DNA of 64,000 nucleotides from SKPS01 sp964469215. Its GTDB lineage: Bacteria; Bacteroidota; Bacteroidia; Bacteroidales; SKPS01. The notes under the pieces are model-generated. The model was given only the letters and a program-made list of their open reading frames with translations, was not told the origin of the DNA and did no database searches. Position 1 is the stretch's first letter. Every line of letters starts with the position of its first letter. Positions 37,273 through 45,738 of this stretch are shown piece by piece. The DNA lies in NCBI GenBank assembly GCA_964469215.1, contig CAYXYB010000001.1, positions 558,001-622,000 of the forward strand. Direction: 5' to 3'. The translations under genes and the position numbers were made by a program.

Positions 37273-38235
37273 TTATCTTAGCTTCAATACAGTACCGGGT
37301 TTAACCGGTTCTCCAGGTTTAAGGTTGTTCCTTTTCAGCAGATTATTCAGCCTGATGCCATATTGTTGTGAGATTTCAAAAAGTGTTTCCCCTTCAAGAA
37401 AAGTATGCGAAGCAGCAGAGCCTTTGCGCTTTTTAGACTGCAAATAGACCCTGTCACCACCTTTTATTTCATGATCTTTTGGAAAGTCGTTGAATTTTCT
37501 TAGCATCCATGGCCTTAGCTGCAAAGTGTCAGCAAGTGACTTGAGTGGTTCCCCGGGTTGTGCCACAACATATTTAACACCATTATGCTGATTTATTCTC
37601 CGGGAGTGATGATGAATAATGGCAGTTTCGGGAGAATGTTTTTCGCTGAGATTAACCCTTGAAAGGGGTCGTTTTTTAACTTTTTTACCGGGTTTTTGCT
37701 GAGGTGAAATCATAAGAGAATCATACTTTGAAAGTTCATACCTTTCAATAATACCGATCAGCCTGTCAGCATAAGCGGGATTTGTTGCATATCCAGCTGC
37801 TTTCAGGCCCTGCGACCATCCTTTGTAATCGGTCTTATCAAGCTCAAAGAGTGAGGAGTATCTATTGCGGGATGTCAGGAACAGAGCGTGGTCTGCATAA
37901 GATTCCTCAGGGGTTTTATACATCCTGAAACATTCGTTCTTTTCATCATCATCTTTAATAAAGGTGTCACCCTCCCAACCTTTGTGGCATTTGATCCCAA
38001 AATGATTGTTTGCGCTTCTGGCTAGGTCTGAATTGCCCGCTCCTGATTCAAGAAGAGCCTGTGCAAGAATTATACTGGCAGGTATACCAAACTCTTTCAT
38101 ATTGGAGACTGCAATATGATTATACTTTACAATATATTCCTCATACGCAATCCTGGTCAGGCTATCTGTCTGAGTATCACCTGACAGGGGATGTAAGAGT
38201 AATAATAACAAATAGAATATCAGGGTTCTCTTCAT
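37273..38235 (-). CDS. Glucosaminidase (GH73) with two LysM domains
   Basis: A 320-residue secreted peptidoglycan hydrolase. Signal peptide about 1-21. The glucosaminidase domain (about 25-170) contains the catalytic Glu region ASIILAQALLESGAGNSDLA and the family motifs NNHFGIKCHKGW and ECFRMYKTPEESYADHALFL and GLKAAGYATNPAYADRLIGI. A basic linker follows, then LysM 1 (about 212-256, weaker) and LysM 2 (about 275-319, GETLFEISQQYGIRLNNLL), which hold the enzyme on the wall. It converges with the DUF5723 gene over a 17-base gap. Confidence 0.93.
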   Translation of the reverse strand: MKRTLIFYLLLLLLHPLSGDTQTDSLTRIAYEEYIVKYNHIAVSNMKEFGIPASIILAQALLESGAGNSDLARSANNHFGIKCHKGWEGDTFIKDDDEKNECFRMYKTPEESYADHALFLTSRNRYSSLFELDKTDYKGWSQGLKAAGYATNPAYADRLIGIIERYELSKYDSLMISPQQKPGKKVKKRPLSRVNLSEKHSPETAIIHHHSRRINQHNGVKYVVAQPGEPLKSLADTLQLRPWMLRKFNDFPKDHEIKGGDRVYLQSKKRKGSAASHTFLEGETLFEISQQYGIRLNNLLKRNNLKPGEPVKPGTVLKLR

Positions 38236-38252
38236 TCTTTAATGAATTTCTG

Positions 38253-38260
38253 CAAAAATA
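38253..38260 (-). promoter_or_regulatory. -7 promoter box (TATTTTTG) of the glucosaminidase gene
   Basis: Reads TATTTTTG on the minus strand, 18 bases before the ATG at 38235. No clear -33. Confidence 0.4.
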
Positions 38261-38397
38261 TAGGTATCGCACCTGTCGGGTAAACTATTGAGAGGAAATT
38301 TTAAACATTTACATGTTAAAACAGGGTTCTGCACAATTTTTTCGTTTCAACAAGGTTAAAAACTTAAATATACACTGAAGCATTTCTATAATCATAA

Positions 38398-38405
38398 TAC
38401 CTTTG
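38398..38405 (+). promoter_or_regulatory. -7 promoter box (TACCTTTG) of the DedA-like gene
   Basis: TACCTTTG matches TAnnTTTG and lies 108 bases before the ATG at 38513, implying a leader of about 100 bases. That leader contains only an 11-residue frame (38429-38464), which is probably not meaningful. Confidence 0.45.
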
Positions 38406-38512
38406 CAAGCATTAAAATTACAAGGTTAATGACGATCAATCTGAAGCATGTGAACAAAGCCTGAGAAAAACGTTTATATTGATAGCAGTATCAGAAGAAG
38501 CAGGAATCAAGG

Positions 38513-39115
38513 ATGAAAAGGAAGAAGTCGAGATTGAGGTTGTTGCACCAATATTATACCTATACAGGTTTTTACCGTTTTATTATAATAACCGTAAGGA
38601 AGGCTATCATTCCTATTGTTGTTTTGTTGCTATTGATTTTCGTTGTTGATCGTTTTATACTAGATCTTAATCTTTTTCTCGAAAAAGCAACCGATACATA
38701 TTCCAACTTCCTGGTATTCACCATTTTTTTTGTTTCAGAGTCTTTTCTTGGGTTAATACCACCTGAGATTTTTATAGCATGGACAACTCAAACACCTTTG
38801 CCATGGGTTAATCTTACAGGGCTTGCCCTGTTGGCATATATGGGAGGATCGGTATCATACTATATCGGAAGAATGCTGCTTACTATACCTGCTGTTACAA
38901 GATATGTGAAGATGACAATGGCAAAACATATAAGGAATATGCGCAAATGGGGAGGATTCATGATTGTTTCCAGTGCATTTTTGCCACTTCCATTCTCCAT
39001 TGCAAGTATGGCTGCAGGGGTTATTGAATATGATTACAGGCAATACCTTTTCTGGGCATTATCCAGAATAGCAAGATTTTATTTGTATGCCTTGTTGGTA
39101 TACAAAATTATTTAG
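38513..39115 (+). CDS. DedA/YqaA-like small membrane protein
   Basis: A 200-residue membrane protein with a basic N-terminus and about five hydrophobic segments. FVSESFLGLIPPEIFIAWT and WGGFMIVSSAFLPLPFSIASMAAGVIEYDYRQYLFW fit the VTT/DedA fold (the re-entrant 'E..S..P.P.E' and 'F.P.P' parts), known from flippase-like scramblases and DedA proteins that recycle undecaprenyl phosphate or phospholipids. The match is partial and closest to the short YqaA branch. It is monocistronic, between the divergent glucosaminidase gene and the convergent FISUMP gene. Confidence 0.65.
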   Translation: MKRKKSRLRLLHQYYTYTGFYRFIIITVRKAIIPIVVLLLLIFVVDRFILDLNLFLEKATDTYSNFLVFTIFFVSESFLGLIPPEIFIAWTTQTPLPWVNLTGLALLAYMGGSVSYYIGRMLLTIPAVTRYVKMTMAKHIRNMRKWGGFMIVSSAFLPLPFSIASMAAGVIEYDYRQYLFWALSRIARFYLYALLVYKII

Positions 39116-39148
39116 GAATGGTGCTGTAAGTCAAACTGCAGGATATGT

Positions 39149-40405
39149 TTAATCTTTTACGCATCTTACTGAAAAGCCGTTTCCTTTATTATTGCCGCCT
39201 GCATTGAGTTTGTTGCTGTTGTAGCTCAGAGAGCGGATATGTGCATTATTTGTTGAATAGTCTGTTGCAGTCCAGTAGTATGTATGCAGGCCGACATCAC
39301 TGAATGCACCATTGCTGATCAATCTCATTCCTGCTGGCAGAGCGGTGAACCCGCTTGAATTAGTAGTTCCCGTATATGTGGAGTCCCAATGCTGGGTGCC
39401 TGGCTCTTTCATCTTACCCCCGGCAAGAGTATCACCTCCCAGAAATGTTGCAAGCACATTCCACTCAGTAACAGTAGGAACATGCCACCCTGTTGGGCAG
39501 AGAGTTCCCTGTGATACTACATACCATTTATAAAGAACACCGTATTTGGGCCCATTGTTAGCAGAATCATTGTCATACCAGCACATTGCAGGTGTAGTTG
39601 TGATGCTCCAGTTTGTTGCATCGCTGATTTTTGGGATATTGGTGCCATCATTGTATTTTGAGGTTCTGAGGTTCTCAGCCATCCATGTCAGGGGGCCTAT
39701 GGTAACAACCGAATAGTTGTTGTTGCTGCCATCTTTGCAAGTAATGAATTCGAAATCCACAGTCTGGCTTGATGTTGGAACAAGTGTAATAATTTTTGAA
39801 TAGTTCCCGGAGATACCTTTGAACATCATGATATCACCAGGGTTGTAAGTAACAGCCACAGAGCCTTTTGACCCATTAAGCCTTGCATTGGTGAAGCTGC
39901 TGTTTTTCACACCCTCGTACCTGACATATGGGTCACCGGTTCCTTCACTTATCGACACCCATTTTCTGGCATAATTTTTCCCTGATGCGTGAACCCTTAC
40001 CCAGTATAGGCCTGTTTTCATTCCTCCGATTCCGTAAGTGTGGAGCCCTCGCGGCAGAATGTCATCTGTTCTGATGATCATCTTCCCGGAAAGGTCGAAA
40101 ATTTCGGTTAAAACCCTGCCATTTTCATTGTTTTGAAATGAAATTTTACCAAAACCCTCTGCTGGATTCGGGAATACAACCAGGAGGTTATCTTCCCTGT
40201 CGTTTTTATTAATGCCACTTGCGTTAGCAAGTAAAAGGGTATCGGCACCACTTATTGTAAAACTGGTGTCTGTTGTCAGGTTCCAGACTTTAACAGAGTT
40301 AACCACCGTGCTCATGCCCGATCCCTTAAAATCTATCTGATAGGTCTGTGCCTGCAACTGAAACATTGCAATCAGCATAACAGCGATAGGTAAAAACTTT
40401 TTCAT
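39149..40405 (-). CDS. FISUMP-domain secreted protein with internal T9SS-like module
   Basis: A 418-residue exported protein. Signal peptide 1-19 (ending LQAQ). Residues 76-153 form a type A T9SS sorting-like module (VFPNPAEGFGKISFQNNENG ... GLYWVRVHASGKNYARKWVSI) that is normally at the C-terminus but here is internal. From about residue 223 to the end lies a FISUMP domain (Fibrobacter succinogenes major paralogous family): GPLTWMAENLRTSKYNDG, GVLYKWYVVSQGTLCPTGWH, TALPAGMR, YYWTATDYS, GFSVRCVKD. FISUMP domains are thought to act in surface binding or attachment. It has a clear own promoter and converges with the DedA-like gene. Confidence 0.88.
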   Translation of the reverse strand: MKKFLPIAVMLIAMFQLQAQTYQIDFKGSGMSTVVNSVKVWNLTTDTSFTISGADTLLLANASGINKNDREDNLLVVFPNPAEGFGKISFQNNENGRVLTEIFDLSGKMIIRTDDILPRGLHTYGIGGMKTGLYWVRVHASGKNYARKWVSISEGTGDPYVRYEGVKNSSFTNARLNGSKGSVAVTYNPGDIMMFKGISGNYSKIITLVPTSSQTVDFEFITCKDGSNNNYSVVTIGPLTWMAENLRTSKYNDGTNIPKISDATNWSITTTPAMCWYDNDSANNGPKYGVLYKWYVVSQGTLCPTGWHVPTVTEWNVLATFLGGDTLAGGKMKEPGTQHWDSTYTGTTNSSGFTALPAGMRLISNGAFSDVGLHTYYWTATDYSTNNAHIRSLSYNSNKLNAGGNNKGNGFSVRCVKD

Positions 40406-40447
40406 GACATTTGTCTTTTACAGTTTGAGATGATAAGAAATTCGTAT

Positions 40448-40478
40448 CAAAGATAGTCAAATATTTTGCGAAAAGCAA
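40448..40478 (-). promoter_or_regulatory. Promoter of the FISUMP gene
   Basis: On the minus strand TTG (40476-40478), 20 bases, then TATCTTTG (40448-40455), 43 bases before the ATG at 40405. Confidence 0.6.
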
Positions 40479-40575
40479 TTGTAAGAATAAAAAACACATT
40501 TAAATGACATGGAAAGTGGATTATAAAATAATTGGAGCTCAGCCAATTGTCTGCAACAGAAATCCATTGAAACAC

Positions 40576-40608
40576 AAAAGCCTGTAAGTAAATTACTTAC
40601 AGGCTTTT
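40576..40608 (-). terminator. 33-base palindrome just past tRNA-Glu
   Basis: The arms aaaagcctgtaagtaa and ttacttacaggctttt pair perfectly around a single central base. It starts three bases after the 3' end of the tRNA on the minus strand and is followed there by ttttgtgttt, so it is a good terminator of the tRNA transcript. Being symmetrical it can also act on the other strand. Confidence 0.8.
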
Positions 40609-40610
40609 CG

Positions 40611-40684
40611 TAGTCCATACGGGATTCGAACCCGTGTTACCAGAATGAAAATCTGGCGTCCTAACCTGGCTAGACGAATGGACC
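40611..40684 (-). tRNA. tRNA-Glu (anticodon TTC)
   Basis: A 74-base cloverleaf on the minus strand. The acceptor GGTCCAT pairs with ATGGACT (first pair G-U), the D stem is GTCT/GGAC, the anticodon stem CCAGA/TCTGG encloses the loop TTTTCAT with anticodon TTC, and the T arm is ACGGG-TTCGAAT-CCCGT. The discriminator base is A and CCA is not encoded. A TAnnTTTG box lies 39 bases upstream and a perfect hairpin directly downstream. Confidence 0.96.
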
Positions 40685-40722
40685 GTATATTTAAAGAACA
40701 GACAAACCGTAATTTGGGAGTG

Positions 40723-40730
40723 CAAAAATA
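40723..40730 (-). promoter_or_regulatory. -7 promoter box (TATTTTTG) of tRNA-Glu
   Basis: TATTTTTG on the minus strand, 39 bases before the mature 5' end of tRNA-Glu. It lies in the short gap after the preceding unknown gene. Confidence 0.5.
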
Positions 40731-40781
40731 CGAAAAAAAAGATACATGCAAAAAAAAAACGGACACCTTGGGGTAAAAATA

Positions 40782-41465
40782 TCAGTCGGGATCTGCTTCG
40801 AACCGGAACCCAAGGCGTTTACCTGTCTTTATACTGAGGCTGTTGGAGTAACTGAGCATCTCCTCAACACTCACCTCCTTAACCTGATCGAATGCAGGAG
40901 TCAGCAGATCGAAATCGATACTGTAAACTATAGCTGACTCAAGGATCTGTCGGATTTTTTCATTGTTGAGGGGTTCTCCCATGAAATTATTGAACAAAAA
41001 ACCGAGTTCTCTTTTTCCTTCGACGAAGAAATGGTTATCCTTATTCAAGAATACCCTTCCTACAAGATACCCGACATCACTAAGGCGACCGTATTTAAAT
41101 GAGTCGGCAAGATAGTTATAGATGTAAATAATTCCACAGAAACCGCGTGTAGGGTCTTCCTGCACATAGGAGGTCTTCATAATTGCATGATCGCGTGAGA
41201 ATTTGAAAACATTAGTGTGCATAGTAAGCAAAATCAGGTCACTTGCAAGTTTGAATTCTGCTTCAAACTCACCCTTGTCTTTAAAGCTGCTAATGATGTT
41301 TTTATGTATTCCGGAAACCTCATTCCTCAGATCGTGATGTATTTCCTTGGCAATATTTTTAAACTGCCTGAAAACCTTAACGGTATTTTCATAAACCTGG
41401 AATTTCACCAGCGATTTTTCATTCAGCAGTTCAATGATCCTGATTGTTTTCTCGGTTTTTACCAT
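40782..41465 (-). CDS. Conserved-looking cytoplasmic protein of unknown function
   Basis: A 227-residue protein not recognised. It has no signal peptide or membrane helix. The N-terminal half is helical and charged (VFRQFKNIAKEIHHDLRNEV, then SSFKDKGEFEAEFKLASDLI); the middle has a short hydrophobic patch (GFCGIIYIYNYLADS) and the C-terminal half contains FVEGKRELGFLFNNFMGEPL and ESAIVYSIDFDLLTPAF. It is 20 bases after the FAD-protein gene and probably ends the porT-FAD protein transcript. The base composition and codon use look like those of its neighbours, which supports real coding. Confidence 0.7.
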   Translation of the reverse strand: MVKTEKTIRIIELLNEKSLVKFQVYENTVKVFRQFKNIAKEIHHDLRNEVSGIHKNIISSFKDKGEFEAEFKLASDLILLTMHTNVFKFSRDHAIMKTSYVQEDPTRGFCGIIYIYNYLADSFKYGRLSDVGYLVGRVFLNKDNHFFVEGKRELGFLFNNFMGEPLNNEKIRQILESAIVYSIDFDLLTPAFDQVKEVSVEEMLSYSNSLSIKTGKRLGFRFEADPD

Positions 41466-41485
41466 GGCTAAAAGTTTTGGCTAAA

Positions 41486-43042
41486 TTACATTTTTTTGTT
41501 AATAATATTTTCAGCCACATTATTACCATCCATAGCCGAAGAGACAATTCCGCCGGCATATCCTGCTCCTTCACCACAGGGAAAGAGGTTGCTGAAAAGA
41601 GTGTAATTCAAATTATTATGGCACCTGGGAATTCTAACCGGGGATGATGTACGGGATTCTATTGCTGTGATGACAGCTTCTTCGGTGATGAACCCTTTCA
41701 TTTTTCTGTCGAAAAAGCGGAATCCATCACTGAGTGATCCGGATATGAACCCCGGCAGCAACAGATGTAAAGGGGCACTCTGGATTCCTGGATGGTAAGA
41801 TGATTCAGGAAGGGACTGTGAAAAAGTATTTGAGATAAAATCTGTGAGTCGCTGTGCTGGAGCTTTCTGTGAATCACTGCCTCCCACAACCATGTTGTTT
41901 TCAGCCGATTCCTGAAATGCCAGTCCGGCAAGGGGTCCGAATTGTGAAAAACCTGACAGATCTTTAGTTTTTATCTCTGTTACTATTCCTGAGTTTGCGA
42001 AAGAAGAATTCCTTCTCGAGTTTGACATTCCGTTTACCACTATCTGGTTTTGTTCTGTTGCAGAAGGGACAATGATTCCACCCGGGCACATACAGAATGA
42101 GTAAACTCCTCTGTCTTCGACATGAGTTGCAAGGGTATATGATGCTGCAGGAAGCAGGGGGTCAGGATTTTTCGAGTGGTACTGGATGCTGTTGATGAGT
42201 GCCTGATGATGTTCAACCCTGACTCCCATGGCAAATGGTTTGGCTTCGAGCGGCCATCCTTTACGGTGGAACATCCGGTAGACATCTCTTGCAGAGTGAC
42301 CGGTAGCCAGCACAAAAGCTTTTCCGTGAAATTTGTTCCCGTGCTGATCAACAAAGGCTGTAACGGAATCATCTGTAACAAGGATATCACATACACGATG
42401 GTTGAAATGTATCTCTCCACCGCATGACAGGATGGTTTCCCTTATACCGGTGATCATTGGAAGGAGTTTGTCGGAGCCGATATGAGGATGAGCATCAATT
42501 AGGATGTTAATATCAGCCCCGTGATATACCATCATCTGCAGAATTCTTTTTACATCACCCCGTTTTGTTGAACGGGTATAAAGCTTTCCGTCGCTGAAGG
42601 TACCTGCACCCCCTTCACCGAAACAATAATTGGAATCAGGATTTACTATATGTTCTCTATTGAGGCGTGCAATGTCAAGTTTTCTTTCATCGACCTGTTT
42701 GCCCCTGTCCAGGAGCACAGGTTTATAACCACCTTCGATAAGCCGGAGGGCTGCGAAGAGACCTGCCGGGCCTGTACCTGCAATAATCACTGCAGATGAG
42801 TGGGTTACATCCTTAAAAACAAATGGGCTGGACCACGGTTCGGGCTTATCTTCATGTGTGTAAATCCTTACTTTCATCCTTATCCATACGGGATGACGCC
42901 TTGCATCAACAGATCTGCGTATTATTTCAATATGATAGATATCCTCAATAGGGACATCGATTGTTTTTGCCAGTTTCTTCTGTAAAAATAGTGGATCGGC
43001 AGCTTCAGAAGGTTTTGCTGAAAGTTCAATTTCCCTGATCAT
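41486..43042 (-). CDS. FAD-dependent oxidoreductase (COG2509 type)
   Basis: A 518-residue flavoprotein. The dinucleotide-binding loop is IIAGTGPAGLFAALRLIEGG (near residue 90), preceded by a ~80-residue N-terminal domain typical of the COG2509 family. Further motifs are CFGEGGAGTFSDGKLYTRS, VLATGHSARDVYRM, ASYTLATHVEDRGVYSFCMC and a C-terminal FAD-contact region (LFPCGEGAGYAGGIVSSAMD). The substrate of this widespread family is not established. It lies 18 bases after porT and 20 bases before the unknown gene. Confidence 0.88.
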   Translation of the reverse strand: MIREIELSAKPSEAADPLFLQKKLAKTIDVPIEDIYHIEIIRRSVDARRHPVWIRMKVRIYTHEDKPEPWSSPFVFKDVTHSSAVIIAGTGPAGLFAALRLIEGGYKPVLLDRGKQVDERKLDIARLNREHIVNPDSNYCFGEGGAGTFSDGKLYTRSTKRGDVKRILQMMVYHGADINILIDAHPHIGSDKLLPMITGIRETILSCGGEIHFNHRVCDILVTDDSVTAFVDQHGNKFHGKAFVLATGHSARDVYRMFHRKGWPLEAKPFAMGVRVEHHQALINSIQYHSKNPDPLLPAASYTLATHVEDRGVYSFCMCPGGIIVPSATEQNQIVVNGMSNSRRNSSFANSGIVTEIKTKDLSGFSQFGPLAGLAFQESAENNMVVGGSDSQKAPAQRLTDFISNTFSQSLPESSYHPGIQSAPLHLLLPGFISGSLSDGFRFFDRKMKGFITEEAVITAIESRTSSPVRIPRCHNNLNYTLFSNLFPCGEGAGYAGGIVSSAMDGNNVAENIINKKM

Positions 43043-43060
43043 GCTGCAAGGGTGTATTTG

Positions 43061-43786
43061 TTAACCTTCGAAAGTGAAGGAGAGTTGATATATTTTTGAA
43101 TTGAGCTTTTTGATGTCGGTAGTAAAGATGTTCTGTTCTCTGATCAACAGGTCATTGGCACCGAAAGACCTTTTCAGCTCAATGCCTAATTTGAAAAAGG
43201 GAAGATAGAAATCGAGGCCCACGCCGAGGTCAAAAGAGAATTCGTTGGGTTTAAGCTTTATAATCAGATCTTCTGTCTGTTCTTTTTTTCCGGCCTGAGA
43301 CGCAAGGTCTACACCATATCTAACACCACCAAGGACATAGGCACTGAAGTTGTTTAGTCGACGGGAAGTATATTTGAAAGACAAGGGAAATTCAATGAAT
43401 GTAGATTCAACACTTTTAATATTGATGTATGTGCTGTCCTCATACCTTAGACGGTAATGGAGTGATCTTTCTCCGAAAGAAAGGATGGTAGCCAGCCTCA
43501 TGTGGAGATGGTTGTTGAGCCTCTTGTTTGCAAGGATACCTATCTGAAAACCATAATCGGAATGATTGTTTACAGTGAAGAGTGAATCGTTGGGAAATGT
43601 TGATTTTTCGGGGTGCAGGACAAAGTCCATGCTGTTAAAGCCAAGCAGGAAACCGAAATAGTAAGGGCGATAAAGAAATGTTTCCAGGTTTTCGACTCCT
43701 TCACGCTGTGCGAATGCAGTTGTCGCACTCAAGCATAAAACGATCGCCAGCACAGCAGGCAGCTTTGTTATTTTTTTAACCTCCAT
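43061..43786 (-). CDS. porT: PorT-like T9SS outer-membrane protein
   Basis: A 241-residue outer-membrane beta-barrel with signal peptide (ending TTAFAQ). The mature start, NLETFLYRPYYFGFLLGFNSMDFVLHP, closely resembles PorT/SprT of the type IX secretion system, which is needed for export of CTD-bearing proteins. Eight-strand barrel features and an aromatic-terminated last strand (YQLSFTFEG) are visible. The T9SS cargo found elsewhere in this window (889, 11440, 45739 and 52780) fits. The first gene of a three-gene transcript with the FAD protein and unknown gene. Other small barrels are possible, so the symbol is tentative. Confidence 0.78.
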   Translation of the reverse strand: MEVKKITKLPAVLAIVLCLSATTAFAQREGVENLETFLYRPYYFGFLLGFNSMDFVLHPEKSTFPNDSLFTVNNHSDYGFQIGILANKRLNNHLHMRLATILSFGERSLHYRLRYEDSTYINIKSVESTFIEFPLSFKYTSRRLNNFSAYVLGGVRYGVDLASQAGKKEQTEDLIIKLKPNEFSFDLGVGLDFYLPFFKLGIELKRSFGANDLLIREQNIFTTDIKKLNSKIYQLSFTFEG

Positions 43787-43865
43787 TCAACAGTCTGATT
43801 TTTCAGTGAGGCAAACGGTGCTGTTTATAATTTATTTTGGTGGAACAGGCTATTTAAAAGGCGTG

Positions 43866-43873
43866 CAAAGGTA
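43866..43873 (-). promoter_or_regulatory. -7 promoter box (TACCTTTG) of the porT operon
   Basis: TACCTTTG on the minus strand, 80 bases before the porT ATG at 43786. The -33 element is unclear. Confidence 0.45.
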
Positions 43874-43978
43874 GTAAATCTTTTATAAATAATTATAAGC
43901 TTGCCAGATAGAGGATTTTAATAGCTCCATAATCAAAAAAATCATTATTTTGCCGTGGAACATTAACACGAATATTTT

Positions 43979-45709
43979 ATGAAAGGACGAATTTGTGTAT
44001 TGATTGCAGTACTGTTATTATACGGTATTAACGGTATTGCCTGTACAAATTATCTGGTTACAAAAGGTGCATCAAAAGATGGGTCAACAATGATCAGTTA
44101 TGCGGGTGATTCGCACATCCGCTACGGGCAGTTATATTTTTTTCCTCGCACGACCTGGCCAGACGGGAGCATGGTGACCATATACGACAGGAGTTCAAAC
44201 AGGCCCCTGGGAAACATACCCCAGCCAAAGGAGACCTATAAGGTTGTAGGATTCATGAATGAATATCAGGTTTCGGTGGGGGAGACCACTTTCGGGGGAA
44301 GAAGTGAATTAGAGGACAGCACCGGAATGATTGACTGGGGAAGCATTATGTTTCTTGCCCTTCAGCGATCAAAGACAGCCCGGGAGGCAATAAAGGTTAT
44401 GGTAGAGCTTGTTGCTGAATTTGGTTATTACAGTTCAGGGGAGTCTTATTCAATTGCAGACCCTAACGAAGTATGGATATTTGAGATCATCGGCAAAGGG
44501 GTAGAGATGAAGACCGACAAGAAGACCAGGAGAACCTATAATGCAAACAGGGGTGCGGTCTGGGTGGCAGTTCGCATTCCTGATGGATACGTGAGTGCAC
44601 ATGCCAATCATGCAAGGATAACCACCTTTCCGGCTGAAAACGGCACCACAAGTATCAGCAGCAGGAATCTGCACAGGATAAATGACCCGATGGTTGAGGT
44701 TGTATATGCTCATGATGTTATTGATTTTGCCCGCCATAAGGGATATTATACAGGTGATGGTTCTGACTTCAGTTTTTCTGATGTTTATGCTCCCCTTGAT
44801 TTTGGAGCTGCCAGGTTTTGTGAGTTGAGAGTTTGGGCTATGTTTGATCAGGTTACTGCCGGAATGGATAAATACTGGGACTATGCCACAGGCAAGGTCA
44901 AAGGGCCAAGAATGCCTCTATATGTAAAGCCTGACAGGAAGCTTTCACCGGTGGATCTGATGCATTTCAAGCGCAACACTCTGGAAGGTACTGATCTGGA
45001 TATGTCGAAGGATTTTGGTGCCGGGCCTCAGCAGAAACCTTACCGTTGGCGACCGATGTATTGGAAATATAATGACAAGACCTATTTCCACGAACGTGTT
45101 ACAGCAACTCAACAGACTGCTTTTTCATGGATTGCCCAGGCACGAAGGTGGTTGCCTGATCCGATAGGTGGAATATTATGGTATGGTCTGGATGATGCAG
45201 GGTTGACAATGCATGCTCCCTTCTATTGCGGAATAACAAGTGTACCCTTCCCATATTCAGGAGAGAGCGGTGATATTCTTACCTACAATGACCAGTCAGC
45301 ATTCTGGGTTTTTAACCGTGTATCTCAGTTTGTCTATCTGTATTATGACAGGGCAATCCCAGATGTAAGAAAAAAGCAGCAGGAGCTTGAGAATCAATAC
45401 TCAACATGGGTTGAGGCGATTGATGCCGGAGCCCTCCTTTTATATAAGAAAAACCCTGATCTTGCTGCCGGTTTTCTTACGGCCTTTTCGCATAATACAT
45501 CAAACAACCTTCTAAATGAGTGGCGCGAACTGGGTAATTTTCTGCTTGTTAAGTATCTGGACGGGAATGTTAAGCATGAACGAGACGGAAAGTTTTTGCG
45601 AAACCCTTATGGCTTCCCCTTATCACCCATCCATCCTGATTATCCTGATGAATGGAAGCGCCGGCTTATTGAAGAGACAGGTGAAAAGTTCCTGAAACCT
45701 GATAAATGA
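43979..45709 (+). CDS. C69-family dipeptidase
   Basis: A 576-residue secreted N-terminal-nucleophile hydrolase of peptidase family C69 (dipeptidase A type). The signal peptide ends GINGIA and cleavage would expose Cys22 (CTNYLVTKGASKDGSTMISY), the catalytic nucleophile. Family motifs follow: SVGETTFGGR, YSSGESYSIADPNEVWIFEI, GAVWVAVRIPDGYVSAHANH and ARRWLPDPIGGILWYGLDDA. It cleaves dipeptides, mainly in the periplasm. It is monocistronic, divergent from porT. Confidence 0.92.
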   Translation: MKGRICVLIAVLLLYGINGIACTNYLVTKGASKDGSTMISYAGDSHIRYGQLYFFPRTTWPDGSMVTIYDRSSNRPLGNIPQPKETYKVVGFMNEYQVSVGETTFGGRSELEDSTGMIDWGSIMFLALQRSKTAREAIKVMVELVAEFGYYSSGESYSIADPNEVWIFEIIGKGVEMKTDKKTRRTYNANRGAVWVAVRIPDGYVSAHANHARITTFPAENGTTSISSRNLHRINDPMVEVVYAHDVIDFARHKGYYTGDGSDFSFSDVYAPLDFGAARFCELRVWAMFDQVTAGMDKYWDYATGKVKGPRMPLYVKPDRKLSPVDLMHFKRNTLEGTDLDMSKDFGAGPQQKPYRWRPMYWKYNDKTYFHERVTATQQTAFSWIAQARRWLPDPIGGILWYGLDDAGLTMHAPFYCGITSVPFPYSGESGDILTYNDQSAFWVFNRVSQFVYLYYDRAIPDVRKKQQELENQYSTWVEAIDAGALLLYKKNPDLAAGFLTAFSHNTSNNLLNEWRELGNFLLVKYLDGNVKHERDGKFLRNPYGFPLSPIHPDYPDEWKRRLIEETGEKFLKPDK

Positions 45710-45738
45710 TAAAGTAATCATCAATTTATTGTAAGATT

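Noticed and set aside
38429..38464. An 11-residue frame in the leader of the DedA-like gene
   Set aside because: Too short, no regulatory codon bias and no sign of conservation in view.
43979..44045. Lipoprotein signal at the C69 dipeptidase N-terminus (NGIAC)
   Set aside because: The Cys is better explained as the N-terminal nucleophile of family C69, and the residues before it do not form a proper lipobox.
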